NCBI RefSeq assembly: GCF_003315175.1
Contig: NZ_QNRQ01000017.1
Span: 1-64,000, forward strand
Origin: Eoetvoesiella caeni
GTDB taxonomy: Bacteria; Pseudomonadota; Gammaproteobacteria; Burkholderiales; Burkholderiaceae_B
Reading direction: 5' to 3'
DNA length: 64,000 nt
Shown here: piece by piece, positions 1 to 8,786 of the stretch
Layout: every line of letters begins with the position of its first letter
How positions within the stretch are numbered: position 1 is the stretch's first letter
Position numbers and translations under genes: made by a program
The notes under the pieces: model-generated
Seen by the model: only the letters and a program-made list of their open reading frames with translations
What the model was told of the DNA's origin: nothing
Database searches by the model: none

Positions 1-318
1 GTCGGGTAGGCTGAACGCGATGCGGCTTCGGTATAGGTAGTAGTCCTTGGCGGGAGTCAGTGTGGCGACAAGCGTGTCGAAATCTCGCGCTGTGATCGAA
101 ATCTGAAACGCTTTCTCGGGTGGCAACAAATCCGGCATCGAGGACGAGTCCCCAAAAACATCCGTTATGGATCTGAAAAGGCCTTTTGATGAAGGGGAGG
201 CGTTCGGTTGCGTGCTACTGGTGCCAAGGGCTGTTGCCTTGACCGGCTCGTGGCTTGCGCCATACGCCAGCGAAGATACCAGCAAGAGCGCGGTGGCAAT
301 GAATCGACTCAGATTCAC
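1..318 (-). CDS. DsbD-like thiol:disulfide interchange protein, N-terminal part (runs off window)
   Basis: The minus strand is open from a GTG at 318 to the window edge, giving about 106 residues. Residues 1-19 form a signal peptide (basic start, hydrophobic LLLVSSLAYG stretch). The motif PPEKAF followed by a YYLYR segment is typical of the periplasmic alpha domain of DsbD, which passes electrons from a membrane domain to periplasmic thiols. The GTG lies one base after the stop of a 37-codon membrane ORF, so the two are probably translationally coupled. DsbD-like proteins often travel with copper resistance genes, where they may keep cysteines reduced. The family call rests on the N-terminal part only. 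Confidence 0.72.
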   Translation of the reverse strand, partial: MNLSRFIATALLLVSSLAYGASHEPVKATALGTSSTQPNASPSSKGLFRSITDVFGDSSSMPDLLPPEKAFQISITARDFDTLVATLTPAKDYYLYRSRIAFSLPD

Positions 319-319
319 A

Positions 320-433
320 TCAGGTTCCCATCATCCAAAACATCATGGCTCCCATGCCGAGGAAAGCAAAAACGGCAATGAGGCCAATCACTGCCAGCGC
401 GATCACGATGATTTTTATCAGCTTGTTACTCAT
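320..433 (-). CDS. 37-residue single-pass membrane peptide
   Basis: ATG at 433 and TGA at 322-320 give a 37-residue peptide: a short basic start (MSNKLIK), one long hydrophobic helix (residues 8-28) and a Met/Trp-rich tail (MGAMMFWMMG). The stop is one base from the GTG of the DsbD-like gene, which suggests coupling. The Met-rich tail would suit copper(I) binding, but that is inference. It could also be only a leader for dsbD translation. The start is chosen because it is the only ATG that keeps the helix whole. Confidence 0.55.
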   Translation of the reverse strand: MSNKLIKIIVIALAVIGLIAVFAFLGMGAMMFWMMGT

Positions 434-488
434 GAGGTGTCTAGCCTGCTTGACGATATATGGATGTCAAAAGACAGAATATCGGACC

Positions 489-1460
489 TTATTTATCGCG
501 CGTCGCGCCACCGTCAGCGATTTGCATCCATGTTGCACCGCTATCTCGAGTGACATAAGCACTGCGTTTGAAGGTGGCGATAGCAAGCTCTTCGTGGTGG
601 GCTGGGTTTTGAGCAATGAAGGCGACCGCGTCTTCGTTTAGCGCGGGAAGCGTGATTTTTTCACTAGCCCCGCCATCCTTCAGGCTCATGCGGCTTAGCA
701 AGGGAGAGTTCGCGTAACTGCTAACCCAAAGGTGCTCGCCATCCAAGTCGAACCACTGGGCTAACACCCGCGTGTCCGCAACCCGAAGCGCAAAATGATT
801 GCCTGCATCATGCGACAGGTACAACCCGTCGGCGGCACCCGCGGCGACGATGCTGGCATTGCTGGGATGCACGGCCAAGGCGTTAACTTTCGTCTTTAGG
901 CCATTGACTGCTGCCTGAGTCCATGTCATGCCGTCCGTTTGGGTCGCATACAAGCCGGGCTGGGGCATCCGCGTATTGGGACGATAATTCAGAACGTAGA
1001 TCGCATGGGTCTCGTAGCTGGTAGCCAACGTATGGAAATCGGACTCGCCTTCCAGCCCCAACTGCCGCCACGTTTTTCCTGCATCAATACTTTTGATAAG
1101 ACCGAAGGGATTGACCAGGGTCGAGCCCGCTGCCGGATGTCCGCTGCTGTAAAAAGCCCCGCGTGTGGCCGAGAAACCCATGTAGTCATGTTCAGGTCCC
1201 GCCATCTTGGACCATTGGCCATCGGAATAGACTGCGATGCCATGATGGCTCGGGATAAGCAGCTGTTTACCGTCTACGCTATAGGCAAGCCCGTGCACGT
1301 GCATGAGTTGAATCGGCGCTGACCCGGTTATTTCCTTCGTCGCTTGTGTTGTCGCAGATGGTTTAGTGCCGGCTGTAGCTGCGGTAAATCCACCAAACGC
1401 CAATAACGAGGCAAATACTGTTGTCGCCATTGCGGTGAAAATCGTTTTAGAACGAAACAT
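489..1460 (-). CDS. F510_1955-type glycosylhydrolase-like beta-propeller protein, exported
   Basis: 323 residues with an N-terminal signal peptide (about 1-30). The mature part begins with an HVHGLAYS motif and carries BNR/Asp-box-like repeats, SIDAGKTW near 131, SHDAGNHF near 216 and TRDSGATW near 309, which suggest a small beta-propeller. This matches proteins annotated as F510_1955 family glycosylhydrolase, which commonly sit beside copper or mercury resistance genes. No enzymatic activity is established for them to my knowledge. It lies directly downstream of the DUF2933 gene and upstream of the small peptide and DsbD-like gene on the same strand, so these are probably one transcript. Confidence 0.78.
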   Translation of the reverse strand: MFRSKTIFTAMATTVFASLLAFGGFTAATAGTKPSATTQATKEITGSAPIQLMHVHGLAYSVDGKQLLIPSHHGIAVYSDGQWSKMAGPEHDYMGFSATRGAFYSSGHPAAGSTLVNPFGLIKSIDAGKTWRQLGLEGESDFHTLATSYETHAIYVLNYRPNTRMPQPGLYATQTDGMTWTQAAVNGLKTKVNALAVHPSNASIVAAGAADGLYLSHDAGNHFALRVADTRVLAQWFDLDGEHLWVSSYANSPLLSRMSLKDGGASEKITLPALNEDAVAFIAQNPAHHEELAIATFKRSAYVTRDSGATWMQIADGGATRDK

Positions 1461-1530
1461 GTGATATCCGATAATTCAAGTGTAGCCAGCCATAACCTGC
1501 GCTCGAGCAAGATTGAGCGCAACCAGTCAA

Positions 1531-1794
1531 CTAGTCTTTGAGCTGTATTTGTCCGGTCAGTGGTTTGGAGGGCGCTTTATCGGCTTGATCCTTTTCGACG
1601 CTTTGCTCTTTGTCGCACGACTGCATGCCTTTCATCATGAACACCATCATGAGAGGACATATTAGGAAGAACAGGAACGGCGCGCTGGCCGCGATCCACT
1701 CACGGGCAACGGGTAAGGTCGCGTACGCGACGGCAACGACTACGCCTAGGCCAAGGCCTGTCTTGATCATTGTTTTCATATCACATTTCATCAT
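1531..1794 (-). CDS. DUF2933-type small membrane protein
   Basis: 87 residues with two hydrophobic stretches (about 10-28 and 36-54), the second running into a Met-rich MVFMMKGM segment, then a charged Glu/Lys tail. Size, two helices and the Met/Cys-containing turn fit the DUF2933 family, usually found beside copper or other metal resistance genes; its function is unknown. It is the first gene of the minus-strand set that continues through the F510_1955-like protein to DsbD. The start has alternative nearby Met codons (M1, M2, M6). Confidence 0.6.
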   Translation of the reverse strand: MMKCDMKTMIKTGLGLGVVVAVAYATLPVAREWIAASAPFLFFLICPLMMVFMMKGMQSCDKEQSVEKDQADKAPSKPLTGQIQLKD

Positions 1795-2050
1795 CGTTCC
1801 TTCAAAAAGCCAGGTGACTTCAGACCTATCGAGCAGGTAGAATGAACAGCGGGTAATCCACTGTAGTGGCCCGTTGCTGTCAATTCGATTACCCGCTCAT
1901 TACATGTTTGTCATGTTGGGTCAAAACTTCGATGGTGACGATGCAATTTCTTGTTACCAGAACAAAACCAGAAACGGCGCGCCTCTTGCTCGGCTCTAAA
2001 AACTGGAACCGCATTTCAGCCAGAGCTGGTAAATACTGCTTCGCGCAAGC

Positions 2051-2081
2051 TTGACATTGCCGTAGCAGCAAGGTCTACAGT
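2051..2081 (+). promoter_or_regulatory. MerR/CueR-type promoter with 19-bp spacer
   Basis: TTGACA at 2051-2056 and TACAGT at 2076-2081 are 19 bp apart, the overlong spacer typical of MerR-family-activated promoters. Within the spacer TTGC and GCAA halves form an imperfect dyad as in CueR operators. It lies 33 bp upstream of the CopZ-like gene, which also has a clear AGGAGAG ribosome binding site. No CueR gene is in the window, so the activator would act in trans. Confidence 0.55.
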
Positions 2082-2113
2082 GTCGTTATGATGCCTTGTT
2101 TTAGGAGAGCGTA

Positions 2114-2314
2114 ATGATTGAATTCGAAGTGAAAGACATGACGTGTGGCCACTGCGTGGATACGATTACTCGTGTGGTTAAAGAAACCGCCCCAACAGCC
2201 TCTGTTCACATTGATCTTCCCCAACATTTAGTACGCGTTGATGGAGTATCCGGTTCAGGTGCTCTCGAGCGCGCCATTCGAGAAGTTGGCTATACACCTG
2301 TGCTCAAATCTTAA
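2114..2314 (+). CDS. copZ: CopZ-like heavy-metal-associated (HMA) copper chaperone
   Basis: 66 residues forming one complete HMA ferredoxin-like domain. The metal motif MTCGHCV lies at residues 9-15, with the expected second helix and last strand (VGYTP). Such proteins carry Cu(I) in the cytosol and hand it to P-type ATPases or regulators. The ribosome binding site AGGAGAG precedes the ATG by six bases. It is a single-gene unit between a CueR-type promoter and a hairpin, with the Csp-like store convergent downstream. A role with another soft metal cannot be excluded. Confidence 0.85.
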   Translation: MIEFEVKDMTCGHCVDTITRVVKETAPTASVHIDLPQHLVRVDGVSGSGALERAIREVGYTPVLKS

Positions 2315-2316
2315 AG

Positions 2317-2350
2317 AGCCAAAGGCTGCTAAGCGGCTGGCCCTGGCTTT
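2317..2350 (+). terminator. Probable terminator after copZ
   Basis: AGCCA (2317-2321) pairs with TGGCT (2344-2348); inner GG/CC pairs extend the stem imperfectly, and a T-run follows. It begins three bases after the CopZ stop. Confidence 0.45.
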
Positions 2351-2408
2351 TTCATTTCTGCGTTCTCTTTTATTTCAAGAGGGCAGATCGTTATCAATAG
2401 CCCATTCT

Positions 2409-2735
2409 TCAGGCCATTTGCCTGCACGCTTGTGCGCACTTTTGGCAAGCTTCAGCACAGCGCTGACAATGATCCATCTGATGCTTGGCACATTCTTGGG
2501 CGCAAGCCTCGCAGATGTCTGCACATACTTGACAAATCGTCTGGGCAAATTCACTGCCGCGCGCCATATAGCTGGCCGCTAAACGACAGATTTGTGCGCA
2601 ATCCATATCAAGCTGAATGCAACGCGCCATGGTTTTTACATCTGACTCGTCCAGGCATGAGGTCGCACAGTGGTCACACGCCGTGGCACATGCATAGCAG
2701 GCGTCGATGCAAGATTGATACTGTTCATGAGGCAT
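2409..2735 (-). CDS. Csp-type four-helix cysteine-rich copper storage protein
   Basis: 108 residues with 19 cysteines, mostly as CxxxC and CxxC steps along predicted helices, for example CYACATACDHC near the start and CQRCAEACQKCAQAC at the end. This is the pattern of copper storage proteins (Csp/DUF326), four-helix bundles that fill their core with Cu(I) thiolates. No signal peptide is seen, so it is probably the cytosolic Csp3-like type. The ATG at 2735 is preferred because GGAGAG lies six bases upstream; a TTG twelve bases further upstream would put the ribosome binding site inside the coding region. Convergent with copZ. Confidence 0.85.
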   Translation of the reverse strand: MPHEQYQSCIDACYACATACDHCATSCLDESDVKTMARCIQLDMDCAQICRLAASYMARGSEFAQTICQVCADICEACAQECAKHQMDHCQRCAEACQKCAQACRQMA

Positions 2736-2898
2736 AGTTCTCTCCAAGGATTAATACAAGCTAATAGAAGACGGTTATTTAAAAAATAAACCAGCTCCTG
2801 TACGCAGCAACCGCTATGCCGCCTACCCGATCTTTCAATTCAACACTGGCCATGCTATCGCTCAACGCACTAAAGGAAATTGGATTAGGCTTAGTTCA

Positions 2899-2914
2899 AT
2901 TACAATTTTGTAAT
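2899..2914. promoter_or_regulatory. CusR/CopR-like operator palindrome
   Basis: ATTACAA-TT-TTGTAAT is a perfect 7+7 bp inverted repeat with a 2-bp spacer. It lies 120 bp upstream of the response regulator start and between it and the divergent Csp-like gene. It resembles the CusR box pattern TGACAA-NN-TTGTCA with one symmetrical substitution, so autoregulation by the adjacent regulator is likely (inference). Confidence 0.6.
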
Positions 2915-3034
2915 CAAACCGTCATGCTCGTGTCAGCATGAGGTAGGTAGAGTTGGCGGTGAGTGCTGATCGTGCTGGCTCGGCACGTGCCCTGTTATGG
3001 ACACAAAACAGAAGAAATTCGCAGGAGCGATCCC

Positions 3035-3718
3035 ATGAAACTGCTCGTCGTTGAAGATGAGATAAAAACCGGCGAGTATGTGCGTCAAGGTCTGATGGAA
3101 TCCGGTTTTATGGTTGATCTGGCCCGAACGGGATTGGATGGGCACCATCTTGCGCTAACAGAACCTTATGATCTGATCATCCTGGATGTCATGCTGCCCG
3201 ATGTTGATGGCTGGCGTATTGTTCAAGCGTTGCGCGAAGCGAAATCAGCTACACCGGTATTGTTTTTGACGGCACGCGATAGCGTGGAGGACCGGGTTAA
3301 AGGTTTGGAGCTGGGCGCTGACGATTACTTGATTAAACCTTTTGCTTTCTCTGAACTGCTCGCACGGGTGCGTACGTTATTGCGCCGAGGAACCACGCCG
3401 GTCTTTAATGATCAATTACAGGTGGCCGACCTCGTGCTGGACATTCCGCGTCGGCGGGCGAGGCGACAAGAGGTACGCATTAACCTGACAAACAAAGAGT
3501 TCGCACTTCTGGAGCTGTTGGTGCGCCGCCAAGGCGAGGTGTTACCGCGTTCCCTGATTGCCTCCCAGGTGTGGGACATGAATTTTGACAGCGACACCAA
3601 CGTCATTGACGTCGCGATTCGGCGCCTGCGCGCCAAAATCGACGACGCCTTTGAACCAAAGCTTATTCATACCGTTCGCGGCATGGGATATATGCTTGAT
3701 GTCAGCAGCGCGAGCTGA
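3035..3718 (+). CDS. Heavy-metal-type OmpR-family response regulator (CopR/CusR-like)
   Basis: 227 residues from the ATG at 3035, which has GGAG five bases upstream; a longer reading from 2963 adds no conserved residues. The receiver domain (1-115) has acidic pocket residues in VVEDE, the phospho-acceptor Asp in [10 protein letters not shown] near residue 51 and Lys in LIKPF near 101. A winged-helix DNA-binding domain follows (about 125-222, ending [10 protein letters not shown]). These features match metal-responsive regulators such as CopR, CusR and SilR. The sensor kinase begins five bases after the stop. Confidence 0.88.
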   Translation: MKLLVVEDEIKTGEYVRQGLMESGFMVDLARTGLDGHHLALTEPYDLIILDVMLPDVDGWRIVQALREAKSATPVLFLTARDSVEDRVKGLELGADDYLIKPFAFSELLARVRTLLRRGTTPVFNDQLQVADLVLDIPRRRARRQEVRINLTNKEFALLELLVRRQGEVLPRSLIASQVWDMNFDSDTNVIDVAIRRLRAKIDDAFEPKLIHTVRGMGYMLDVSSAS

Positions 3719-3723
3719 GTAGA

Positions 3724-5133
3724 GTGGCACGCCGCCCCGCGTCCCTAGCCCTTCGCCTGACCGTATCCATTGGAGCGGTCATAACAGTGGTGCTTCTTAC
3801 GTTTGGATGGATGGTCGAACGATCCATTAATAGCCACTTTGTTCAGCAGGATGTCGATGAGCTTAATGCCGTCGTTCAATCACTGACGCAGTCTCTCTCC
3901 GGACCGCCAGCCAGTCAAGAACCAGATGCGCTGAAGCATCGGCTGGCCGCTGCGGTATCAGGTCACCATAATGCGCAATTTCGTGTATCGGACATTCATG
4001 GAAATGTGATTTATGCGACCCCGAATTCCAACCTCGATAGTTTTGCGCGTTTGGCTTCCTCTGTGGACCGGATTGATATCAATTCGGTGACGATCTGGCG
4101 CGATAAGGGGCAGACATACAGAGGCGCTGTCGTGCAGCAAATGCAGAAAGGCCTTCAGGATGGCGAGCCTTTAACCTTAGCTGTCGCCACTGGCATCAAT
4201 TTTCATTTGCACTACCTTGAAAGCTTTCGCAGTTACTTAAGAATTATTACCATGGCAGCCTGCCTGATTGCGATTCTGGCGACATGGCTTGCTGTGTATC
4301 AAGGGCATGCGCCGATACGGCGTATCAGCCGCGAAATCCGTCGAATCAAATCCGACCAGCTATTTATTAGGCTTGTTCCTAGTACGGTTCCGGTGGAATT
4401 AACTGAGCTGGCCGTGTCATTTAACGACATGCTAGATCGCATCGAAGAGGGTTTTCAACGCCTCTCGAATTTTTCGGCTGATATCGCCCACGAGCTGCGC
4501 ACGCCCATAACGAATCTGAAAACGCAGACGGAAGTGGCTCTCTCGCAAGCGCGTAGCCTTGAACAGTATCGCGAAATCCTGTACTCGAACCTGGAAGAGT
4601 ACGAGCGCATGGCCAAAATGGTCGGCGATATGCTGTTTTTGGCGCAGGCCGATAATAATCAGCTCAAACCGGAACTGGTCAGCGTGAACCTGGTCACTGA
4701 AGTGCAGGCGCTCTTTGACTACTTCGAAGCGTGGGCCGAAGAACGGTCCGTTTCATTGATACGCAAAGGTCCAGCCTTATGTGTTCAAGGCGATAGATTG
4801 ATGATTCGCCGCGCGCTGAGTAATCTTTTATCCAATGCCATACGCTATACCCCTTCGGGGCAGGCGGTCACAGTTTGCCTGGTGGTTAACAGCAACGACA
4901 CGATTGTTATTCGTGTTGAGAACCCGGGATTGACGATCGATCCCGAACATCTTCCAAGATTGTTTGACCGGTTTTACCGTGCGGATCCTTCACGCCAACG
5001 TAAAGGCGACGGAGCTGGGTTAGGTCTAGCCATTGTCAAATCGATTATTGATACACATGGCGGCACCATTACTGCAAAAGATGAGGATGGACAAATGGTT
5101 TTTGAGATCGCACTTCCTAAAGCCACGGTTTAA
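3724..5133 (+). CDS. Heavy-metal sensor histidine kinase (CopS/CusS-like)
   Basis: 469 residues from a GTG start. Membrane helices at about 13-33 and 172-192 enclose a periplasmic sensor region of some 135 residues. A HAMP domain follows, then the H-box (DIAHELRTPITN, His near 257), an N-box with SNLLSNAIRY, and G-boxes ending in GAGLGLAIV. This is the layout of copper/silver sensor kinases that phosphorylate the adjacent regulator. The most likely targets are the metal genes on either side, given the operator at 2899-2914. Copper as the ligand is inferred from neighbours. Confidence 0.88.
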   Translation: MARRPASLALRLTVSIGAVITVVLLTFGWMVERSINSHFVQQDVDELNAVVQSLTQSLSGPPASQEPDALKHRLAAAVSGHHNAQFRVSDIHGNVIYATPNSNLDSFARLASSVDRIDINSVTIWRDKGQTYRGAVVQQMQKGLQDGEPLTLAVATGINFHLHYLESFRSYLRIITMAACLIAILATWLAVYQGHAPIRRISREIRRIKSDQLFIRLVPSTVPVELTELAVSFNDMLDRIEEGFQRLSNFSADIAHELRTPITNLKTQTEVALSQARSLEQYREILYSNLEEYERMAKMVGDMLFLAQADNNQLKPELVSVNLVTEVQALFDYFEAWAEERSVSLIRKGPALCVQGDRLMIRRALSNLLSNAIRYTPSGQAVTVCLVVNSNDTIVIRVENPGLTIDPEHLPRLFDRFYRADPSRQRKGDGAGLGLAIVKSIIDTHGGTITAKDEDGQMVFEIALPKATV

Positions 5134-5324
5134 TAAAATATTAGTTATCAATAATACCCGATACGATTGCGAAGGAGCTTTTATTGCAACGTGAATCACG
5201 CTTATGTTGATAGCCACATCGGTATGAGACATGTCTGGTCATGGATTTTTCTCGTCAGACGCGGCGGCATACATATCAGCGCCATTGCACTGATCTGTAT
5301 GTGATTCCCAACTTTGCTTCATGC

Positions 5325-5876
5325 TCAGAGCATTTTCCGCAGAGTATTGTCATGCAATATATAGTGATGCCACAAGGCAGCCAGAGCATGCAGGCCAATT
5401 ACGTAATAGAAGATATTCCCCAGTAGCTCATGAGTATCCTTAGCTAGTGGAGCAAGCGCCGCGTTGGCGCCGACCACCGAAAAGGACCAGCCCGAGCCCA
5501 TCAGGATTACCGGGTGCCCTTCCAAATTGAAGATCAAGATCCCAAGCAAGGGCTGCACGATGATGAATGCATAAAGAGCGATATGCGCCGCTTTGGCGAG
5601 AAAACTCATCAAGGCTGAACCGGGTTCATCTGGCGGTGGGGTGTGGGTTAGTCGCCAGCCCACCCGTGCGAGCGACAGACTCAGCACGAAAAGCCCAGCC
5701 CACACATGTATCCCGGTCCAGAATTCACGTGTGTCGCTGCCTTTGGGACCGCGCACGTTGATCGCCACATAGGCGATCACTACCAACAAGAAAATCGCCC
5801 AGTGCATAAAAATCGCGGGCTTGTTATAGCGGACGATTACGCGATCTCCTTGGGATATCGAGGATGTCATTTTCAT
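5325..5876 (-). CDS. Cytochrome b561-family di-heme membrane protein
   Basis: 183 residues with four predicted membrane helices and histidines in the family positions: FMHW near 24, GIHVW near 55, a His near 94 and GLHALAALWHH near 162. These proteins bind two b-type hemes and move electrons from the quinone pool, or scavenge superoxide in the CybB group. The gene stands alone, convergent with the kinase. It may serve redox stress caused by metals (inference). The third codon is also a Met and could be the start. Confidence 0.85.
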   Translation of the reverse strand: MKMTSSISQGDRVIVRYNKPAIFMHWAIFLLVVIAYVAINVRGPKGSDTREFWTGIHVWAGLFVLSLSLARVGWRLTHTPPPDEPGSALMSFLAKAAHIALYAFIIVQPLLGILIFNLEGHPVILMGSGWSFSVVGANAALAPLAKDTHELLGNIFYYVIGLHALAALWHHYILHDNTLRKML

Positions 5877-5968
5877 TTGAATTCCGTGGGTATAAAAGCA
5901 CTCATCTGCGATTTCGGAAAAATAACTATGGTGTGATCGCCTTCTTTTCCTATCTATTTTTCAATGAC

Positions 5969-6661
5969 TTAATCACTGTCGGCGTTCCCGAATCCTGGGT
6001 AAATTTCCTGGTGTCTGACGATTTTCCAGATTCTGGCTGGCGGAACATTCAAGAGTACCGTATCCAGTTTGTGTGCTCGCAGTCCGAGTCTGTCCAGCAA
6101 GCGCAGCGGAATCGGACTGCGCCAGCCATAAGAAAAAAGATATAGGGCGCCATTTTCCCGTAGCGCACCGAATGCTCCTTGCAGTATGCGAAATTGCTGT
6201 TTTACTGACATGTTCCGCAGCGGCAGGCCACAGACTGCCGCCCCTGTTGTGTTATTCAAACCTATGGGCATAAGGTAGAGCCGGCATGCATCGATACATA
6301 ACACTTGGGCCCGGGGAAATTTAGCGTGCAAATTACTCGCAAAAAACGGATCAACTTCGACTAATACCAAGTCCTGAGGCAAGACGCCACGTTCAATGAT
6401 TTTTTGCGTAAAAACGCCCGTACTACACCCCAGCTCAAGAATAGGGGCGTGCGCCGAACTGATTTCACGCGTAATGGCAGCACATAACGCAGGCCCAGAG
6501 GGCAAAATCGCGCCCACCTTGGCCGGATGTTCCCGCCAGCCCTTCAAAAACAGCAAACCGTCTGACACAGCATTGTTGTGAGCTAGTTGATAAAGACCCA
6601 AACTTACGGCTTTTGCCCATAAAGGAAAGGGAGTGCGCGATAGTGTTTTTGAAAAAGGCAT
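5969..6661 (-). CDS. Class I SAM-dependent methyltransferase, PmtA-like
   Basis: 230 residues with SAM-binding motif I in ILELGCSTGVFTQKI near residue 96 and an acidic end of the second strand (LVLVEVDP). The preceding segment FLKGWREHPAKVGAILPSG resembles phosphatidylethanolamine N-methyltransferases of the PmtA type and related rRNA-dimethylase-like proteins. If so it would methylate membrane lipids at the inner leaflet. It lies downstream of the two-component system and near lipid phosphatases, which supports an envelope role. The substrate is not proven. Confidence 0.62.
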   Translation of the reverse strand: MPFSKTLSRTPFPLWAKAVSLGLYQLAHNNAVSDGLLFLKGWREHPAKVGAILPSGPALCAAITREISSAHAPILELGCSTGVFTQKIIERGVLPQDLVLVEVDPFFASNLHAKFPRAQVLCIDACRLYLMPIGLNNTTGAAVCGLPLRNMSVKQQFRILQGAFGALRENGALYLFSYGWRSPIPLRLLDRLGLRAHKLDTVLLNVPPARIWKIVRHQEIYPGFGNADSD

Positions 6662-6738
6662 TATTTATTCTCGCAGTGAATTTTCTAGCCGTTCGAGGCT
6701 GATGTACACCACGATATGGCTGCACACTTAGGACAGGC

Positions 6739-8109
6739 TTAGATTGACGGATTTGCCGCAATACGGCGAAACACCACTCTGACGCGTAAGCCTGCGGTCG
6801 GCTCTTCGCCTCCTGAGCGGTCCAGCGTTACCTCTGCGCCCATGCGTGCCGCAATCGCCGCAACAATGGACAGTCCCAGACCGGAGCCCACCTCGTCATT
6901 GCCCAGCACGCGATAAAATGGATCGAACACCCGCGTACGCTCTTCCTTGGGAATGCCCGGACCTGTGTCATCTACCTGCAGGACTACGTGACTGTCAGCG
7001 CTATGGACGGACAAATCGACTCGTCCACCTTCAGGGGTGTACCTGATGGCGTTTTCGACGATATTCTTGACCAAAATTTTCAAGTCAATTTCGGATGCCC
7101 ATACCACGGCGCTGGCATCGCCAATCACGCCCAGGTCGATATGCTTGGCCTGAGCCAAGGGGATTAAATCTTCGAGCACTTGGCGAAAAACGTGGTCAAG
7201 AGACACCTCGCCGACTTGTCGGTCATCCAACTCTTGGGCGCGGGCCAATGCCAGTAGTTGTTCCAGCAACGCCCGTGCTCGCCGCAAGCCATTCTGTAAT
7301 ACCCCGAGCCTTTGCTTTGCCTGAGCCGACATATCGGCGGCGCCCAGCAGCTCGGCCTGAAGAGAAAGCGCCGTCAGTGGTGAACGAAGCTCGTGGGCCG
7401 CGTCGGCCACAAAACGGCGCTGCAGCGCGACCGATTGCTCAACGCGAAACAATAGCTGATTAATTTCGCTGACAAAGGGACGAATTTCCGAGGGAATGTG
7501 GGCTTCGCTGAGTGCGGTCAAATCCTGCTCTGAGCGCTGACTGAGTTCTGATGCCAGTTGCTTTACGGGTTTGAACATTTGACGAATCAATACGCCCACT
7601 AACAACAACAGGATGGGAACAAGAATCACAAACGGCAAAAGCGTTCTTAATGCGCTGTCACGGGCGATTTCGTCTCGTGCGGTCGTGCGTTGGCCTATCG
7701 CCACCCGAGAGCCGGCGGTAGATGTGGCTACAAACAATCGCCATGCTTCATCGTGTACGCGCAACGTCTGGATGCCATCGGGCAGATTTGCAGGCAAGGC
7801 GAGTGCGGAATCTCGTGATACGGCCAAGGGCGCATTGCGCTCAGGCAGCGCTTGCACAACAATCCGCGATTCAGGATCGGTATCGGGTACCTCTTGAGGC
7901 AGCGGAGCCTGGCTGATAGGCAGTGGATAGCGGTGGATTAGCGCTGCCATTTGCCGCAGCTGATCATCTTGCAATTCGTTCGCTTCATGAAAAGCGGAAG
8001 CGAAAGAGAATACGCCAGCGGCAATCGCGATACCCAGAATGACCGTCGAGAGCCAGACCGAAAGCCGAAGCTGCAACGATTGCTTTACTTTGCCTTGGAG
8101 ACCATCCAT
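6739..8109 (-). CDS. QseC/PmrB-like sensor histidine kinase
   Basis: 456 residues. Two membrane helices (about 16-36 and 165-185) flank a periplasmic domain of about 125 residues. A linker, the H-box DAAHELRSPLTA (His near 242), an N-box with NIVENAIRYTPEG and G-boxes with GSGLGLSIV follow. The start overlaps the end of the regulator gene by 25 bp, so the pair is translationally coupled. Neighbouring genes act on lipids and membranes, so cationic peptide, metal or envelope signals are plausible inputs (inference). Confidence 0.87.
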   Translation of the reverse strand: MDGLQGKVKQSLQLRLSVWLSTVILGIAIAAGVFSFASAFHEANELQDDQLRQMAALIHRYPLPISQAPLPQEVPDTDPESRIVVQALPERNAPLAVSRDSALALPANLPDGIQTLRVHDEAWRLFVATSTAGSRVAIGQRTTARDEIARDSALRTLLPFVILVPILLLLVGVLIRQMFKPVKQLASELSQRSEQDLTALSEAHIPSEIRPFVSEINQLLFRVEQSVALQRRFVADAAHELRSPLTALSLQAELLGAADMSAQAKQRLGVLQNGLRRARALLEQLLALARAQELDDRQVGEVSLDHVFRQVLEDLIPLAQAKHIDLGVIGDASAVVWASEIDLKILVKNIVENAIRYTPEGGRVDLSVHSADSHVVLQVDDTGPGIPKEERTRVFDPFYRVLGNDEVGSGLGLSIVAAIAARMGAEVTLDRSGGEEPTAGLRVRVVFRRIAANPSI

Positions 8110-8747
8110 CCCATGCCCCTAACGTTCTTAATGACATCCTTGCCCAGCTTCTTGCGAAGGGAGTGGATCAGGAATTCCACCGCGTTACTTTCGACTTCTT
8201 CGTTCCAGCCGTATAGGCGATCTTCCAATTCCACCCGTGACAAAATGGCCCCAGGACGAATCATCAAGGCATGCAATAGGGAATATTCTCGTGCGGACAA
8301 ATGACTGGTCGTGCCGTTTAGCCCCACCTCTCGGGTGACGGGATCCAGGGTAAGTACTCCATTGGACAGTGTGGGGCCGGACACGCCACCCTTGCGGCGA
8401 GAGACAGTGCGCATTCTTGCCAACAACTCGGCCATCTCGAACGGCTTTAATATGTAATCGTCCGCGCCACCGTCCAGGCCTCGCAGGCGATCGTCCAGGC
8501 TGTCGCGCGCCGTAACGATCAATACGGGAACGGGGTTCTCTTGGGCGCGTATCAAGCGCAGCACCTCCAGACCATCTTTGCCAGGCAGCCCGAGGTCAAG
8601 CAACACAAGGCCATAGCTTTGTGCCCGCAGCGTAGTCAGGGCGTCGGTCCCACTGCGAACCCAGTCCACTGCATAGGTGGCGTCTTTAAGCGCCTGCTCC
8701 ACTGCTTCGCCGATCATCCGGTCGTCTTCGACTAGGAGCACGCGCAT
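8085..8747 (-). CDS. OmpR-family response regulator (QseB/PmrA-like)
   Basis: 220 residues. The receiver domain has VEDDRMI at the start, the phospho-acceptor Asp in LVLLDLGLPG near 51 and the Lys in ILKPF near 101. A winged-helix domain ends with the family motif NVRGMGWM. It begins 40 bp after the stop of the second COG4705-like gene and overlaps its kinase. Genes on the same strand upstream (PAP2 and COG4705 proteins) may form one operon with it. Confidence 0.88.
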   Translation of the reverse strand: MRVLLVEDDRMIGEAVEQALKDATYAVDWVRSGTDALTTLRAQSYGLVLLDLGLPGKDGLEVLRLIRAQENPVPVLIVTARDSLDDRLRGLDGGADDYILKPFEMAELLARMRTVSRRKGGVSGPTLSNGVLTLDPVTREVGLNGTTSHLSAREYSLLHALMIRPGAILSRVELEDRLYGWNEEVESNAVEFLIHSLRKKLGKDVIKNVRGMGWMVSKAK

Positions 8748-8786
8748 TGCTTCGCCTTCAGTGTCTGAAAGGTAGGTTCAAGCCAT

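Noticed and set aside
167-553. 128-residue plus-strand open frame at the left edge
   Set aside because: It lies across the minus-strand DsbD start and the small membrane peptide, has no motif and no ribosome binding site; the minus-strand reading gives a clear DsbD N-terminus.
7095-7463. 122-residue plus-strand frame inside the QseC-like gene
   Set aside because: Shadow of the kinase coding region in high-GC sequence; Arg/Pro-rich with no domain.
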